DNA of 64,000 nt. Source: Agreia sp. VKM Ac-1783 (GTDB taxonomy: Bacteria > Actinomycetota > Actinomycetes > Actinomycetales > Microbacteriaceae). Position numbers and translations under genes: made by a program. The notes under the pieces are model-generated. The model did no database searches, was not told where the DNA came from, and saw only the letters and a list, made by a program, of their open reading frames with translations. Positions 17,098 to 26,417 of the stretch are shown in pieces (the stretch's first letter is position 1; each line of letters begins with the position of its first letter). The DNA lies in assembly GCF_900177765.1 (NCBI RefSeq), contig NZ_FXWI01000003.1, forward strand, positions 1 through 64,000. Direction: 5' to 3'.

Positions 17098-18762
17098 GTG
17101 ACCGAACTTCTCGTCGTTTTGGTGCTCGCTCTCGCCGCGATCGCGGCATCCACCATGCTCGGACCGCGGCTGGGCGTCGCCTCTCCTCTGCTACTTGTCG
17201 CGATCGGTGTGGGGGCGAGCTTTCTGCCGGTCTTCGCCGAGGTCGAGATCGAACCGGAGTGGATTCTGGCGGGCGTGCTTCCGCCCCTGCTGTACTCGTC
17301 GGCCGTATCGATGCCGGCCATGAACTTCCGCCGCGAGTTCGGTGCCATCAGCAGCCTGTCGGTGGCCTTGGTGGTCGTCAGTTCGGTCGTGCTCGGCGTC
17401 TTCTTCATGCTCGTCATCCCCGATCTCGGCTTTGCGTGGGGCGTGGCGCTCGGCGCGATCATCAGCCCGACCGATGCCGTGGCGACGTCGATCGTGAAGC
17501 AGACCTCGGTGTCGAAGCGGGTCGTCGCGATGCTCGAGGGCGAGAGCTTGCTGAACGACGCCACCGCCTTGGTGCTGCTGCGCACGGCGATCGTCGCCAC
17601 GGCCGCGTCGTTCTCTCTCTGGGGAGCCGTCGGCACCTTCGCCTACTCCGTCGTGGTCGCTGCGATCATCGGAATCCTCGTCGGATGGGGAAATCTCGTG
17701 GTGCGCCGACGCGTCACCGATCCGACGGTGAACACGGTGATCTCGTTCGTCGTTCCCTTCGTGGCGGCCGTTCCTGCGGAGCTGCTCGGCGCATCCGGTC
17801 TCGTCGCGGCTGTTGTCGCCGGACTCGTCACAGGCATCCGCGCCCCGCGCTATCTCTCGGCGCAGAACCGGCTGTCGGACTCTCAGAACTGGCGCACGGT
17901 CGAGCTGGTTCTCGAGGGAGCCGTCTTTCTGACGATGGGCGTGCAGATCTCGTCGATCGTGGCGAATGTCGAGCGCGACCACGCGGGAGTCTGGACAGCG
18001 GTGCTCGTCGCTGCGGGAGCGCTCGTGCTCACGATCGTCGTGCGTGCCGGCTATGTGGCGCCCTTGCTCTGGGTGCTCTCGACACTGCGCAACCGCAACG
18101 AGAAGATGCAGGGCAGGCTGCTCGAGATGCGAGAGAAGATGAGCACGCCCGAGGGGGCGGAGCAGATGTTCGGCGAGATGAACGGGCGGCGGCGCAGGGC
18201 ATCCGACAATCAGATCGAGCGGCTGGGTCGACGCGTCGTGCAGACGCTGGCCGACATCACCTACTTCCGCAATGCGCCGCTCGGGTGGCGGGATGGCACA
18301 GCCGTCGTCTGGGCCGGCATGCGCGGGGCCGTCACGGTCGCGGCGGCGCAGACGCTTCCCGAGGACACACCCCAACGGTCAGTGCTCGTGCTCATCGCAT
18401 TCGCGGTGGCGGTCATGTCGTTGCTCGTGCAGGGCGGAACGATCGGTCCGTTGCTGCGCGCGGTCGCGCCGAAGGTCGACCAGGCCGCCGTCGACGCGCA
18501 GACGACCGCCGAGCGGACCAGGCTCATGCAGCTCTTGAAGACGAGCGCCGAGGCTGTTCCTCCGGGGCCGCCGGTCGAGCGGTCGATCAAGGGGTTCATC
18601 TCGTCGAAGCAGCACGAGCTGGCGGTGATCGACGCCCAGAGGACCGCGCTGCTCGAGGCCAGAGACCACGGCACCTTCGACGCGGACGTGCTCGCCTATG
18701 CCCTGCAGATTCTCGATGCATCCCAGATCGCCCTCGAGATGCGCGGTGGCCCGAAGGGCTGA
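17098..18762 (+). CDS. CPA1-family Na+/H+ antiporter (NhaP type)
   Basis: A 554-residue membrane protein with about twelve transmembrane segments followed by a cytosolic tail of about 100 residues. The ion-binding segment GAIISPTDAVATSIV (about 120-134) and EGESLLNDATALVLL (about 147-161) are the CPA1 signatures, and WAGMRGAVTVAAAQTLP is the conserved late helix. It would exchange cytoplasmic Na+ (or K+) for protons. GTG start at 17098. A long palindrome lies immediately upstream. Confidence 0.9.
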   Translation: MTELLVVLVLALAAIAASTMLGPRLGVASPLLLVAIGVGASFLPVFAEVEIEPEWILAGVLPPLLYSSAVSMPAMNFRREFGAISSLSVALVVVSSVVLGVFFMLVIPDLGFAWGVALGAIISPTDAVATSIVKQTSVSKRVVAMLEGESLLNDATALVLLRTAIVATAASFSLWGAVGTFAYSVVVAAIIGILVGWGNLVVRRRVTDPTVNTVISFVVPFVAAVPAELLGASGLVAAVVAGLVTGIRAPRYLSAQNRLSDSQNWRTVELVLEGAVFLTMGVQISSIVANVERDHAGVWTAVLVAAGALVLTIVVRAGYVAPLLWVLSTLRNRNEKMQGRLLEMREKMSTPEGAEQMFGEMNGRRRRASDNQIERLGRRVVQTLADITYFRNAPLGWRDGTAVVWAGMRGAVTVAAAQTLPEDTPQRSVLVLIAFAVAVMSLLVQGGTIGPLLRAVAPKVDQAAVDAQTTAERTRLMQLLKTSAEAVPPGPPVERSIKGFISSKQHELAVIDAQRTALLEARDHGTFDADVLAYALQILDASQIALEMRGGPKG

Positions 18763-18775
18763 GTCGAGTGGACGC

Positions 18776-18853
18776 GTTCAACAGGATGGATCGGCGGCAC
18801 GCCGCGCTCGCGAACGTGCCACGCCGGCGGACGCGCAATCCATCCTGTTCAAC
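18776..18853. repeat. 16-bp inverted repeat (one mismatch) between convergent genes
   Basis: GTTCAACAGGATGGAT (18776-18791) pairs with 18838-18853 with one mismatch. The 46-base middle contains a nested GGCACG/CGTGCC stem. It lies between the antiporter gene (ends 18762) and a leftward gene (ends 18866); a bidirectional terminator is likely. Confidence 0.8.
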
Positions 18854-18865
18854 CTCAGGCGAACG

Positions 18866-19180
18866 CTAGCCGAGCTGCTTCAGCGCCTCGATGGTTCCGC
18901 CCCAGTTGTGTGAGGAGATCGCGTCGGCAAACGTGGAATCGCCGCGACCCGTGCCCAGCTTCTCGCCGGATGCGTCGTCGACGACGTCGACACGGTGGCC
19001 CTTCCCGGGGCCGTCGCCGCTACCCTCTTCAACGAACTCGATGCGCAGAGCGCGTCCGTCGAGGCGGCCTGTGACCACGGCTCCCGTCTCGGTGTCATTC
19101 GAGCTGTCGGTCATGAAGGGTCCTGCTCCCAGCGTGGCGAGCGATTCGTTGACCTGGTTGATGAGTGACGACGTGTTCAT
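18866..19180 (-). CDS. Small conserved hypothetical protein, 104 aa
   Basis: A soluble acidic protein (MNTSSLINQVNESLATLGAG) with an AVVTGRLDGRALRIEFVEEG strand region and a C-terminal helix IEALKQLG. It has no membrane segment or known motif. I do not recognise a family. It is read away from the NTF2-like gene's neighbourhood and ends at a long inverted repeat. Confidence 0.6.
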   Translation of the reverse strand: MNTSSLINQVNESLATLGAGPFMTDSSNDTETGAVVTGRLDGRALRIEFVEEGSGDGPGKGHRVDVVDDASGEKLGTGRGDSTFADAISSHNWGGTIEALKQLG

Positions 19181-19255
19181 GGTTCTCCTTGTCGTGAGCG
19201 AGGCCCCAGGCTAGCGGCGCACCCACACGCATAGACAGGCCTTGACGGCGCAGGA

Positions 19256-19705
19256 TCAGCCCGCGTCGCGCTTCTCGTGGGCGTCGCCGAGCCCCTTCAT
19301 CGTCTCCATGTCGAGGGGCATCGAGGTGTGCTCGTGGGTGATCTTCCACTGGCCGTCGCGCTTCTCGAGCACCACCGTCATGCGGTTCATCATCGAGTCG
19401 ACCTGCTCGCCGTCGGCAGTGACCTCGGCGTAGCGAACGGCGGCGTGTGCTGTAGCGAGGTCGTCTCTCACCGAGGTGACGACCTCGGTGAACCGCGCCT
19501 CACACAGCTTGTCGCCGAGGCTCTCGAACCACATGGTCACCATCGGTCGCCACGCATCGACGCCGGCGAACTCCCACATTCCCCAAGCATCGAAGACGAG
19601 GGTGTCGTCGGCGTAGAGGCCGAGGAAGCGCTCGACGTCTTTGGCCAGCACGGCCGACGTGTAGTTCTCGAACAGAGTGGTCACGGGGGTGGATTCAAGG
19701 GGCAC
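19256..19705 (-). CDS. NTF2-like/SnoaL-type protein
   Basis: A 149-residue cone-fold protein (LFENYTSAVLAKDVERFLGLYADDTLVFDAWGMWEF), with later strands TSVRDDLATAHAAVRYAEV and a final ITHEHTSMPLDM. These folds bind small hydrophobic ligands or act as isomerases or polyketide cyclases; the ligand is unknown. The GTG at 19705 is four bases after the ABC permease stop, so it is the last gene of the drug-exporter operon. Confidence 0.8.
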   Translation of the reverse strand: MPLESTPVTTLFENYTSAVLAKDVERFLGLYADDTLVFDAWGMWEFAGVDAWRPMVTMWFESLGDKLCEARFTEVVTSVRDDLATAHAAVRYAEVTADGEQVDSMMNRMTVVLEKRDGQWKITHEHTSMPLDMETMKGLGDAHEKRDAG

Positions 19706-19709
19706 GTGC

Positions 19710-20576
19710 TTATCCTGCCGTTCGGTAGCGGATCATGGTGAGCGGGCCGAAGATGGCGACCAGCCCCGCGCACCACAGGAGTGTGATGCTCAGCTCGCCC
19801 GACGCATCCATGCCGCCCATGAAATCGCGCACGGCCGTGACCAGGTGCGACACCGGGTTGACCTCGACGAAGGCCCGCAGCCAGTTCGGAAGCGTCGACG
19901 GTTCGATGAAGATGTTGCTCGCGAAGGTGAGCGGGGTGATCACGAGCATGCTCACCCCCATGACTGCGCCAGGCGTTCGCAGCACGAGCGCGAAGAACGT
20001 CCAGAGCCAGCTGAAACTGAACGCGAAGACCAGGATCAGCAGCACTGCCATGAGTACTCCGGGGACACCGCCCTCGGGGCGGTAGCCCAGCGCCAGCCCG
20101 AGCGCGATCGTGACAGTGGCGGAGATCGTGTAGCGCACAGCGTCGCCGAGCAGCATGCCGACCAGGGCCGACGGTCGCCAGATCGGCAGGGAGCGGAAGC
20201 GGTCGAACACGCCCCGATCGATGTCGGTGCGCAGCGTCGACCCCGTGTACATCGTGATCATGATCACGCCCTGCACGAGCAGGCCAGGCAGCACGTACTG
20301 CAGGTAGCCGCCGACGCTTCCGGCGATCGCCCCGCCGAAGAGGAACGTGAAGAGCAGGGTGAACATCACCGGGAAGACGGTGACATCGAACAGCTGCTCG
20401 GGCACGTGCTTGATCTTGAGCAGCGCGCGCCAGCCGAAGGTCAGCGATGTCGACAGTGGGCCGGGCGGGGTGGGGCGCTCGACGTCTGCCAGCGCCGACC
20501 GCATAGCGGCCGCGAGCGACTCGGCGCTCGCGGGTGCGACGTCGGCTCGTTCGGCGAGCTTGTCGAGACGGGTCAT
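19710..20576 (-). CDS. ABC-2 type exporter permease (DrrB-like)
   Basis: A 288-residue permease with about six transmembrane segments and the ABC-2 core [23 protein letters not shown], then [16 protein letters not shown] near the C-terminus. DrrB-family permeases pair with DrrA ATPases to export anthracyclines, other drugs or lipids. Its ATG overlaps the ATPase stop (ATGA). The operon is divergent from a PadR regulator, which suggests substrate-induced export. Confidence 0.88.
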   Translation of the reverse strand: MTRLDKLAERADVAPASAESLAAAMRSALADVERPTPPGPLSTSLTFGWRALLKIKHVPEQLFDVTVFPVMFTLLFTFLFGGAIAGSVGGYLQYVLPGLLVQGVIMITMYTGSTLRTDIDRGVFDRFRSLPIWRPSALVGMLLGDAVRYTISATVTIALGLALGYRPEGGVPGVLMAVLLILVFAFSFSWLWTFFALVLRTPGAVMGVSMLVITPLTFASNIFIEPSTLPNWLRAFVEVNPVSHLVTAVRDFMGGMDASGELSITLLWCAGLVAIFGPLTMIRYRTAG

Positions 20577-21541
20577 GCTGCGACCTCCTCGTCGCTTGTG
20601 CTCTCTGAGGTGTGGCCCGTCAACGCGAGGAACACCTCGTCGAGCGAGGGCTGCCCGAGTGAGAACTGAGCCAATTCGATCTTCTCGGCAGCTAAGGCCG
20701 TGAGCGCGGATGTCACGATGCCGGGGTCGGCGACCGTCGCGCTCAGCGCTGCGGGGTCGGCTTGGTCGCGAATCTCGACGCCCAGAATGCGATTCAGAAC
20801 CTCGGATGCCCGTGGCCGGTCCGCCGGATTCATCACTCGCACGTGCAACGCCCCGTTGCCCACCTTCGCCTTGAGTTCGCTCGACGTGCCCTCGGCGATG
20901 ACCTTGCCGGCATCGATGACGCTGATGCGGTCGGCCAACTGGTCGGCCTCGTCGAGGTACTGGGTCGTCAGCAGAACCGTCGTGCCCGATGAGACCATCG
21001 CCCTGATGATGTCCCACACCTCGTTGCGGCTGCGCGGATCGAGGCCTGTGGTCGGTTCGTCGAGGAACAGTAGCTCGGGGATGACCACGATGCTCGCGGC
21101 GATGTCGATGCGGCGACGCATGCCGCCGGAATACTTCTTGACCTGCTTGTCTCGCGCATCCGACAGTCCGAACGCCGTCAGCAGCTCATCGGAGCGCCGT
21201 GTGGCGCGAGCGCCGGTGTAACCGAAGAGGCGGCCGATGAGTCGCAGGTTCTCGGCACCGGTGAGGTCTTCGTCGACCGAGGCGAACTGGCCGGTGAGAC
21301 TCACTCGGCGACGCACCTCGTTGGCGTCGGCGACGACGTCGCGGCCGAGTACTCGTGCGGTGCCGGAGTCTGGTCTGGTGAGGGTGGCGAGCATGCGGAT
21401 CGTTGTCGTCTTTCCTGCGCCGTTCGGCCCGAGAAAGCCGTGCATGCCTCCGCGAGGAATCGCCAGGTCGATGCCGTCGACGGCGACCGTCTTCTTGAAC
21501 GTCTTCACGAGCGCGTGGGTCTCGATGGCGAGGTCGGTCAT
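20573..21541 (-). CDS. ABC exporter ATPase (DrrA-like)
   Basis: A 322-residue ATPase. Walker [11 protein letters not shown] (about 39-48), signature YSGGMRRR, Walker [13 protein letters not shown] and the C-terminal DrrA domain ending [19 protein letters not shown] are all present. It powers the adjacent permease. It is the first gene of a three-gene operon; the promoter region is shared with the divergent PadR gene and contains a perfect palindrome at 21575-21591. Confidence 0.9.
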   Translation of the reverse strand: MTDLAIETHALVKTFKKTVAVDGIDLAIPRGGMHGFLGPNGAGKTTTIRMLATLTRPDSGTARVLGRDVVADANEVRRRVSLTGQFASVDEDLTGAENLRLIGRLFGYTGARATRRSDELLTAFGLSDARDKQVKKYSGGMRRRIDIAASIVVIPELLFLDEPTTGLDPRSRNEVWDIIRAMVSSGTTVLLTTQYLDEADQLADRISVIDAGKVIAEGTSSELKAKVGNGALHVRVMNPADRPRASEVLNRILGVEIRDQADPAALSATVADPGIVTSALTALAAEKIELAQFSLGQPSLDEVFLALTGHTSESTSDEEVAA

Positions 21542-21574
21542 GCTGCGCTCCTGATCTGTCGACGGCGACGTGTC

Positions 21575-21591
21575 TATTCCTAGTAGGAATA
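21575..21591. promoter_or_regulatory. PadR operator between padR-like gene and drrAB-like operon
   Basis: TATTCCTA-G-TAGGAATA is a perfect 17-base palindrome in the 66-base gap between the divergent genes. A second, weaker CCTATCAGG follows at 21594-21602. A PadR dimer bound here could repress both directions. Confidence 0.7.
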
Positions 21592-21607
21592 TACCTATCA
21601 GGAACCT

Positions 21608-22168
21608 ATGGTTATGTCCATGGTTAATTCCGCTCTGTCGACCACGGCGTACGCGCTGCTGGGCCTGCTCGTCTTCGACCGAGAGAATCCCGAGGGCATG
21701 ACGGGTTACGAGCTCAAGCAGCGGGCGGACTTCACCCTGCGCTATTACTGGGTCAGCCCGGCGATGAGCCAGATCTATACCGAGCTGCGCAAGCTGTCCG
21801 AGGCAGAGTTCGTCGAGACGGCGCCGTCGGATGGCCCGGCGCGGTATCGGGTGACCGAGCTCGGCGAGGAGCAGTTGCAGACCTGGCTGTTCCACGGCGA
21901 GGTCGGCTTTCCCATCCTCAAACACCCGGTCGCGCTGCGCCTTCTGATGGGTCGCTTGTCGACGCCCGAACAGCTGGGCAGCATGCTCGAGGGGCATCTG
22001 GATGACCTGGCCGCGCGCCGGGCCGACCTGCAGGGTGTGCGAGACATGCTCGGCGACGAGCACCGGGTGCGCTACGCCGCGATGGTCGCCGATTGGGGTC
22101 TCGCCTACTACGACAGCGAGGCGCAGATCGTGGCCGGGCTGCGAGAGCGCCTCGACGGAATGGACTGA
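21608..22168 (+). CDS. PadR family transcriptional regulator
   Basis: A 186-residue PadR protein. The winged helix reads [25 protein letters not shown], then [21 protein letters not shown]; the C-terminal region (Vir_C_2-like) has a long dimerising helix ending [10 protein letters not shown]. It probably senses drugs or phenolics and controls the divergent ABC exporter. Starts at 21608, 21614 and 21620 are all possible, and the palindrome sits only 17 bases upstream of the first. Confidence 0.88.
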   Translation: MVMSMVNSALSTTAYALLGLLVFDRENPEGMTGYELKQRADFTLRYYWVSPAMSQIYTELRKLSEAEFVETAPSDGPARYRVTELGEEQLQTWLFHGEVGFPILKHPVALRLLMGRLSTPEQLGSMLEGHLDDLAARRADLQGVRDMLGDEHRVRYAAMVADWGLAYYDSEAQIVAGLRERLDGMD

Positions 22169-22174
22169 CGGAGG

Positions 22175-22906
22175 CTACTCCGCCAGCGCCGCGAGCTCGG
22201 CCATCACACGAGGGTGAGCGAGCACCCGAAAGTGCCCGCCCGTGTCGAGTCGCACGTTCTTGGCGCCGACCAGTTCGCTGCCTGCCGGAACGTGCGGATC
22301 GAACTCGCCGTAGACCGACACGATGCGATTATTGACCGTCTCGTCGTGGGCCAGGGCCAGGATCGTGGCGTTCTTCGGTGAGAAGATGCGCAGGCTCGGC
22401 AGCACCATCAGGCGCGCATAGAACGATCCCCCGAACGGAGCGGCGACGGCCAGCATCGAGTCGACGCGCGCGGCCTCGGCGCCCGCACTCATGACGTACT
22501 TGCCGATGAGCCCGCCCTTGCTGTGCGACACGACGACCACGTCATGAAGACCGTGCTCGGCGAGGAACGCCGACACGACATCGGCTGCCTCCACGACAGG
22601 GCGGTCGTTCCAGTTGAGCGCGTCGACGACGTACACCGGATGCCCTCGGTCGTGCATCGCGCGGATCAGCGGCTGCATAAAGCGCCAGGTCTCGTACACG
22701 CCGGGGATGACGACGATCGTGCGCGCCGATCCCGACTGAAACGATCTCGGATCGGTTCGGCCGATGAGGGCCCTGGTCTGCCAGTAGAGGGCGTAGGCGT
22801 AGTCCCGTGCCCACCACCCGGCGATGCGAAGAGCTCTCATCGCCGGATGCCGCCGACGCTCGCCGAGAACACGGATGCCGCTGGCCTCGTGCTCTGTGGA
22901 TCGCAT
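22175..22906 (-). CDS. Alpha/beta hydrolase, lipase-like
   Basis: A 243-residue hydrolase. VVIPGVYETWRFMQPLIRAMHDRGHPVYVVD resembles the PGAP1/LipA opening, and VVVVSHSKGGLIGKYVM (about 120-136) holds the nucleophilic Ser. GEFDPHVPAGSEL and GGHFRVLAHP supply Asp and His. A patch near residues 25-40 (WWARDYAYALYWQTRAL) may associate with membranes. Substrate is probably a lipid ester. Convergent with the PadR gene, six bases apart. Confidence 0.78.
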   Translation of the reverse strand: MRSTEHEASGIRVLGERRRHPAMRALRIAGWWARDYAYALYWQTRALIGRTDPRSFQSGSARTIVVIPGVYETWRFMQPLIRAMHDRGHPVYVVDALNWNDRPVVEAADVVSAFLAEHGLHDVVVVSHSKGGLIGKYVMSAGAEAARVDSMLAVAAPFGGSFYARLMVLPSLRIFSPKNATILALAHDETVNNRIVSVYGEFDPHVPAGSELVGAKNVRLDTGGHFRVLAHPRVMAELAALAE

Positions 22907-22988
22907 GTCATCAAGCTAAAGCGCTCGGTGCGCCTGGTGCGCGGCGTTGACCCCGAACGAGCTGTCGGGTAGGAATCGACGAGGGCGA

Positions 22989-24032
22989 TCAGAACAGGGT
23001 CTGCTGCACGCGCTCGGGAGGGACGAGCGCGGTGAGCGTGGCCTTCACCGCGATGAGCCCAGGCTGTTGCGCTCCCGCCAGAAGCCGGAGCATGTCGGGG
23101 AGCCAGGCTCGCGCGTCTGAGGTGGCCGACGGCATCCGGTGTTTGAGCACGATAGGTGTGTCGCCGCCGTCGAAGCGCAGCGCGACGGTGAGCCCGCCGG
23201 CCGCGAGACCGGCCTTCGATGCGCGCTCGCAGACCCGAGTGATGCAGGCCTCCATGAGCTCCGAAGGAGTCCAGTCGGGGCGGTTGTAGCCCGAGATGGT
23301 TCCCTCCGAGGAGAGGCTCGTTCTCGTCTCGACCGGGTTCAGCGTCGCATCATCGGTGCCCGCGCGGATGCGGTGCAGGCGGTGCGCCATGGTCGCTCCG
23401 CAGACGCGGCGGAGTTCGTCGGGGGAGATGCCGTCGAGGTCTGCGAGGCGGGCGACCTCTATGAGGCGCAATCGCTCGACGGTCTGTGCGCCGATTCCCC
23501 AGACGTCGGAGATGGGCAGCGAAAGCCGAAGCTCGGCTTCCTCTTCATCGGAGATGACGTGCAGGCCGTCGGGCTTCGCGGCGCGCGAGGCGAGCTTTGC
23601 CATGAGCTTGGTGCGCCCTATTCCGACGCTGATCGGAACGCCGAGTTCGCTCGCCACACGTCGCCGCAGCGATTGCCCAGCATCGAGGGCGGCCCGGATG
23701 TCTGTGGTGCCGACGTCGAGAAAGGCCTCCTCCATCGATCCCGGCTCGACCGCGTGGGCGCTGTCGCGAAAGATGTCGAAGAGGGCGTCGCTGACCCGCT
23801 CTACCTCGGCGCGTGGAGTCTCGATCATCACCAGCTCGGGGCAGACGTGTTGGGCCTCGTGCACCTGCATGCCGCCACGGACACCCCGGAGTCGAGCCGG
23901 ATAGTTGGCGCTGGCGATGAAGACATGAGCGATCGCGGCCATCGGTCTGTCGACGAGTTCGGGTCGACGCCGGAGGATCACCGAGGCGAAGAACGAGTCG
24001 GCGTCGACGTGCAGGAGGAGCGACGTGGCCAC
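22989..24032 (-). CDS. Y-family DNA polymerase (DinB-like) with altered catalytic carboxylate
   Basis: A 347-residue Y-family protein for translesion synthesis. HVDADSFFASV near the start holds the first metal-binding Asp and the steric-gate Phe. The palm motif, normally S-x-D-E-A-[YF]-L-D, reads SMEEAFLD (about 97-104), so the catalytic Asp is Glu. ANYPARLRGVRGGM is the finger region, about five residues shorter than in E. coli DinB. HhH motifs (ISDVWGIGAQTVERL) and a little-finger domain follow. The last five residues QQTLF form a beta-clamp-binding motif. The GTG at 24032 lies eight bases from an SOS box. Confidence 0.85.
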   Translation of the reverse strand: MATSLLLHVDADSFFASVILRRRPELVDRPMAAIAHVFIASANYPARLRGVRGGMQVHEAQHVCPELVMIETPRAEVERVSDALFDIFRDSAHAVEPGSMEEAFLDVGTTDIRAALDAGQSLRRRVASELGVPISVGIGRTKLMAKLASRAAKPDGLHVISDEEEAELRLSLPISDVWGIGAQTVERLRLIEVARLADLDGISPDELRRVCGATMAHRLHRIRAGTDDATLNPVETRTSLSSEGTISGYNRPDWTPSELMEACITRVCERASKAGLAAGGLTVALRFDGGDTPIVLKHRMPSATSDARAWLPDMLRLLAGAQQPGLIAVKATLTALVPPERVQQTLF

Positions 24033-24040
24033 ACCCTCTA

Positions 24041-24056
24041 TCGTACTGGTGTTCGA
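24041..24056 (-). promoter_or_regulatory. SOS (LexA) box upstream of the Y-family polymerase
   Basis: Read on the minus strand, TCGAACACCAGTACGA matches the Gram-positive/actinobacterial LexA site TCGAAC-N4-GTTCGA with one mismatch. It ends eight bases before the GTG start, so the transcript is probably short-leadered or leaderless and induced by DNA damage. Confidence 0.75.
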
Positions 24057-24100
24057 ATGTTTCGCCGCGAATACCGCGTTGCGTCGCCGGAGGGCGCGGC

Positions 24101-24610
24101 CTACTCGTCGTCGGCGCTCTTCTTCCGGAATCTGGAGCGGGCGGATCGCCGCAGCCTGTAGATGCCCACCTCGACGATTCCCCCGACGGCCGCAAGGCTC
24201 GTGACGTAGAGCACTCCCGCCCAGATCGTGTGCGCGCCGCCCGTGCCCCGGTAGGTGTCGGCGATGTCCATGCCGAGGTGTATCCCGTCGAGAAAGGCTG
24301 GCACCGCTCCCGCTGCGATGATGGCGAGAAAGATCATCGCCATCGTCGAGAGCGAGAGGTGTCGCCACAGCCCGACGACCGCGGCGGCTACCGCCAGCAC
24401 GACTCCCGCCGCCGCGGTGCAGATCACCCAGGCGATGTCTCGTCCGACATCCATGCCGTTTGCCGCGAGGCGCGCGTGAATCTCACCGAGAGTCGCCCCG
24501 GGGACTGCAGCGAGCGGATCCAGTACGAGTGACTCGACCGCCATCAGCGCGGCATAGGCCGCGACGAGAAGAACGCCGACCGCCGCGAGGAGTATGCGGC
24601 CTCTGGTCAC
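24101..24610 (-). CDS. Four-helix integral membrane protein
   Basis: A 169-residue protein with four predicted membrane segments (ILLAAVGVLLVAAYAALMAV, WVICTAAAGVVLAVAAAVVGLW, MAMIFLAIIAAGAVPAFL, TIWAGVLYVTSLAAVGGIVEV) and a basic tail RRSARSRFRKK. It starts with GTG overlapping the stop of the DoxX gene (GTGA), so the two are coupled. No known family recognised. Confidence 0.7.
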   Translation of the reverse strand: MTRGRILLAAVGVLLVAAYAALMAVESLVLDPLAAVPGATLGEIHARLAANGMDVGRDIAWVICTAAAGVVLAVAAAVVGLWRHLSLSTMAMIFLAIIAAGAVPAFLDGIHLGMDIADTYRGTGGAHTIWAGVLYVTSLAAVGGIVEVGIYRLRRSARSRFRKKSADDE

Positions 24611-25020
24611 TTCGCCATAGTGCGCGTCGACCAGAGCGCCCAGGCCACCAGCAGGGGCTGGCCGAACAGGCGCCCGACGCGTTTGGCGTCGGAGTCGAGA
24701 CCGAACGCATCCCTGTGGTGAATGGCCTGCGCGATGTTGCCGGGGAAGATCGCCGTGAAGAAGGCCGCGGCCAGTCCGCCGACGCGTGCCCGCTGCGACC
24801 GCGGCGCGAAGAGCAGCGCTGCGCCGAGCGTGATCTCGGCGACGCCGCTCAGCAGCACCGTCGTGTCTTCTTCGAGAGGAACGAACTCGGGTACCTGGGC
24901 GCGAAAGTCGTCGCGTGCGAACGTGAGGTGGCTCGTTCCGGCGAGAACGAGGATGGCGCCCAGAGCGATGCGTGCCGCCGTGCGGCCCTTGGATGCGGGC
25001 TTGTCGAGCTGTTTCGTCAT
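24607..25020 (-). CDS. DoxX-family membrane protein
   Basis: A 137-residue protein with four hydrophobic segments and DoxX-like features (ARIALGAILVLAGTSHLTFAR, then LLSGVAEITLGAALLF and FTAIFPGNIAQAIHHRDAFG). DoxX relatives in actinobacteria interact with redox or sulfur stress proteins; the role here is inferred only from family. AGGAG precedes the ATG at 25020. The next gene on the same strand is a membrane protein overlapped by its stop. Confidence 0.8.
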   Translation of the reverse strand: MTKQLDKPASKGRTAARIALGAILVLAGTSHLTFARDDFRAQVPEFVPLEEDTTVLLSGVAEITLGAALLFAPRSQRARVGGLAAAFFTAIFPGNIAQAIHHRDAFGLDSDAKRVGRLFGQPLLVAWALWSTRTMAK

Positions 25021-25191
25021 GGCGGCTCCTCGTGAGAATCGAATGGTGTGCTTCGACGATACGCCTCGGGTGCGACGGCACAGCATCGAGCGTGAAGGTG
25101 CGACGAGCGGATGCGCCGGGTCGGCTATCACCGCCGTGGCCGTTAATCTACGGGTTGGCCTCACCCGACACCGGCTCCGTACATTGGCGGC

Positions 25192-25398
25192 ATGAAGAAA
25201 ATCATCGCCACGACCATGGTGGGTTCCGCCGCGCTGCTTCTTCTCACAGGATGTGTGGGCGAAGCGCAGGACACAAACAAGATCGGCACAGCGACCCCCA
25301 CTCCCTCCGTGTCGGAGACTCCCACGCCGACTCCGACAGAGACGCCCACCCCGACGCCGACGCCCACGGAGACTCCCTTCGAGCCCGACAACATCTGA
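25192..25398 (+). CDS. Small Thr/Pro-repeat lipoprotein
   Basis: A 68-residue lipoprotein. The signal peptide is MKKIIATTMVGSAALLLLTGC with lipobox LLTG-C. The mature part is a low-complexity linker of repeated TPTP and TETP units ending FEPDNI, giving about 47 residues anchored to the outer membrane leaflet. It has no folded domain. It may be a spacer or surface-exposed stalk. Confidence 0.7.
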   Translation: MKKIIATTMVGSAALLLLTGCVGEAQDTNKIGTATPTPSVSETPTPTPTETPTPTPTPTETPFEPDNI

Positions 25399-25444
25399 CG
25401 AGGCAGCGCCCTGGCTGTCAGTGCGGAGCGATAGCCTGCGGAGC

Positions 25445-26383
25445 ATGAAATACGTGACCCTCGGAACGACTGACCTGACTGTTTCGCAGCACATTCTGGG
25501 GCTGATGCGCATTCCCGAGCTGTCGGCATCCGAGATTCGGGCCCTCGTGGGCGACGCCCAAGCCGAGGGCATCACCTTCTTCGACCACGCCGACATCTAC
25601 GGCTCGGGCGGCAGCCCAGACCACGTGTGCGAGAGCCTGTTCGCCGACGCGCTGAACTACACCGCGGCCGAGCGGGAGCAGATGGTTTTGCAGACGAAGT
25701 GCGGAATCCGTCCCGGATACTTCGACTTCTCGGCCGAGCACATTCTCGACTCAGTGAACGGCTCGCTCAAGGCGCTGAAGACCGACTACCTCGATCTTCT
25801 GCTTCTGCATCGGCCGGATGCGCTGGTCGAGCCAGACGAGGTCGCGGCGGCCTTCGACCAGCTGCATTCCGAGGGCAAGGTTCGCCATTTCGGCGTCTCG
25901 AACCACACGCCGGGTCAGATCGAGCTGCTCACGAGGTCGGTGCGTCAACCTCTCGTCGTGAATCAGTTGCAGCTGAGCATCACCCATGCTCCCTCGATCA
26001 CCTCGGGGCTCGCCATGAACATGGCGCACGTCGAGCAGTCCGTCGACCGGCACAACGGTGTACTCGACTACTGCCGCCTCAACGACATCACCGTGCAGGC
26101 GTGGTCGCCGTTCCAGTCGGGCGCGACGGGAGGCGTCTTCATCGGCGACCGCGAGAACTACGCCGAGCTGAACGACGTTCTCGACGACCTCGCGGCCACC
26201 TACGCCGTGACGCCCACCGCGATCGCGGCCGCCTGGATCACCCGGCATCCGGCCCGCATCCAACTGGTGCTGGGAACGACCAAGGGTTCGCGCCTGCGCG
26301 AGGCCGCCGCGGGTTCGGAGATCGAGCTCACGCGACCGGAGTGGTACCGACTGGCGGTCGCGGGAGGGGCGCTGCTTCCCTGA
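25445..26383 (+). CDS. Aldo/keto reductase (YdhF-like)
   Basis: A 312-residue (beta/alpha)8 NADPH-dependent oxidoreductase. The catalytic tetrad is visible: Asp and Tyr in FFDHADIYG (about 42-50), Lys in VLQTKCG, His in LLLHRPD. WSPFQSG and the C-terminal LGTTKGSRLREAA bind cofactor. The physiological carbonyl is unknown. Probably monocistronic or cotranscribed with the short lipoprotein gene 46 bases upstream. Confidence 0.88.
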   Translation: MKYVTLGTTDLTVSQHILGLMRIPELSASEIRALVGDAQAEGITFFDHADIYGSGGSPDHVCESLFADALNYTAAEREQMVLQTKCGIRPGYFDFSAEHILDSVNGSLKALKTDYLDLLLLHRPDALVEPDEVAAAFDQLHSEGKVRHFGVSNHTPGQIELLTRSVRQPLVVNQLQLSITHAPSITSGLAMNMAHVEQSVDRHNGVLDYCRLNDITVQAWSPFQSGATGGVFIGDRENYAELNDVLDDLAATYAVTPTAIAAAWITRHPARIQLVLGTTKGSRLREAAAGSEIELTRPEWYRLAVAGGALLP

Positions 26384-26417
26384 GGCTGCGGAACACTTCC
26401 GCGACTACGCTGGTCTG

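Noticed and set aside
17082-18869. 595-residue frame in a second phase over the Na+/H+ antiporter
   Set aside because: Arg/Ala/Gly-rich shadow of nhaP-type coding sequence; the antiporter frame has clear CPA1 motifs and membrane segments.
25300-25385. ACGCCGAC/CCCACG-like tandem repeats as a possible satellite or regulatory array
   Set aside because: They encode the Thr/Pro linker of a lipoprotein in frame, so codon-level repetition explains them.
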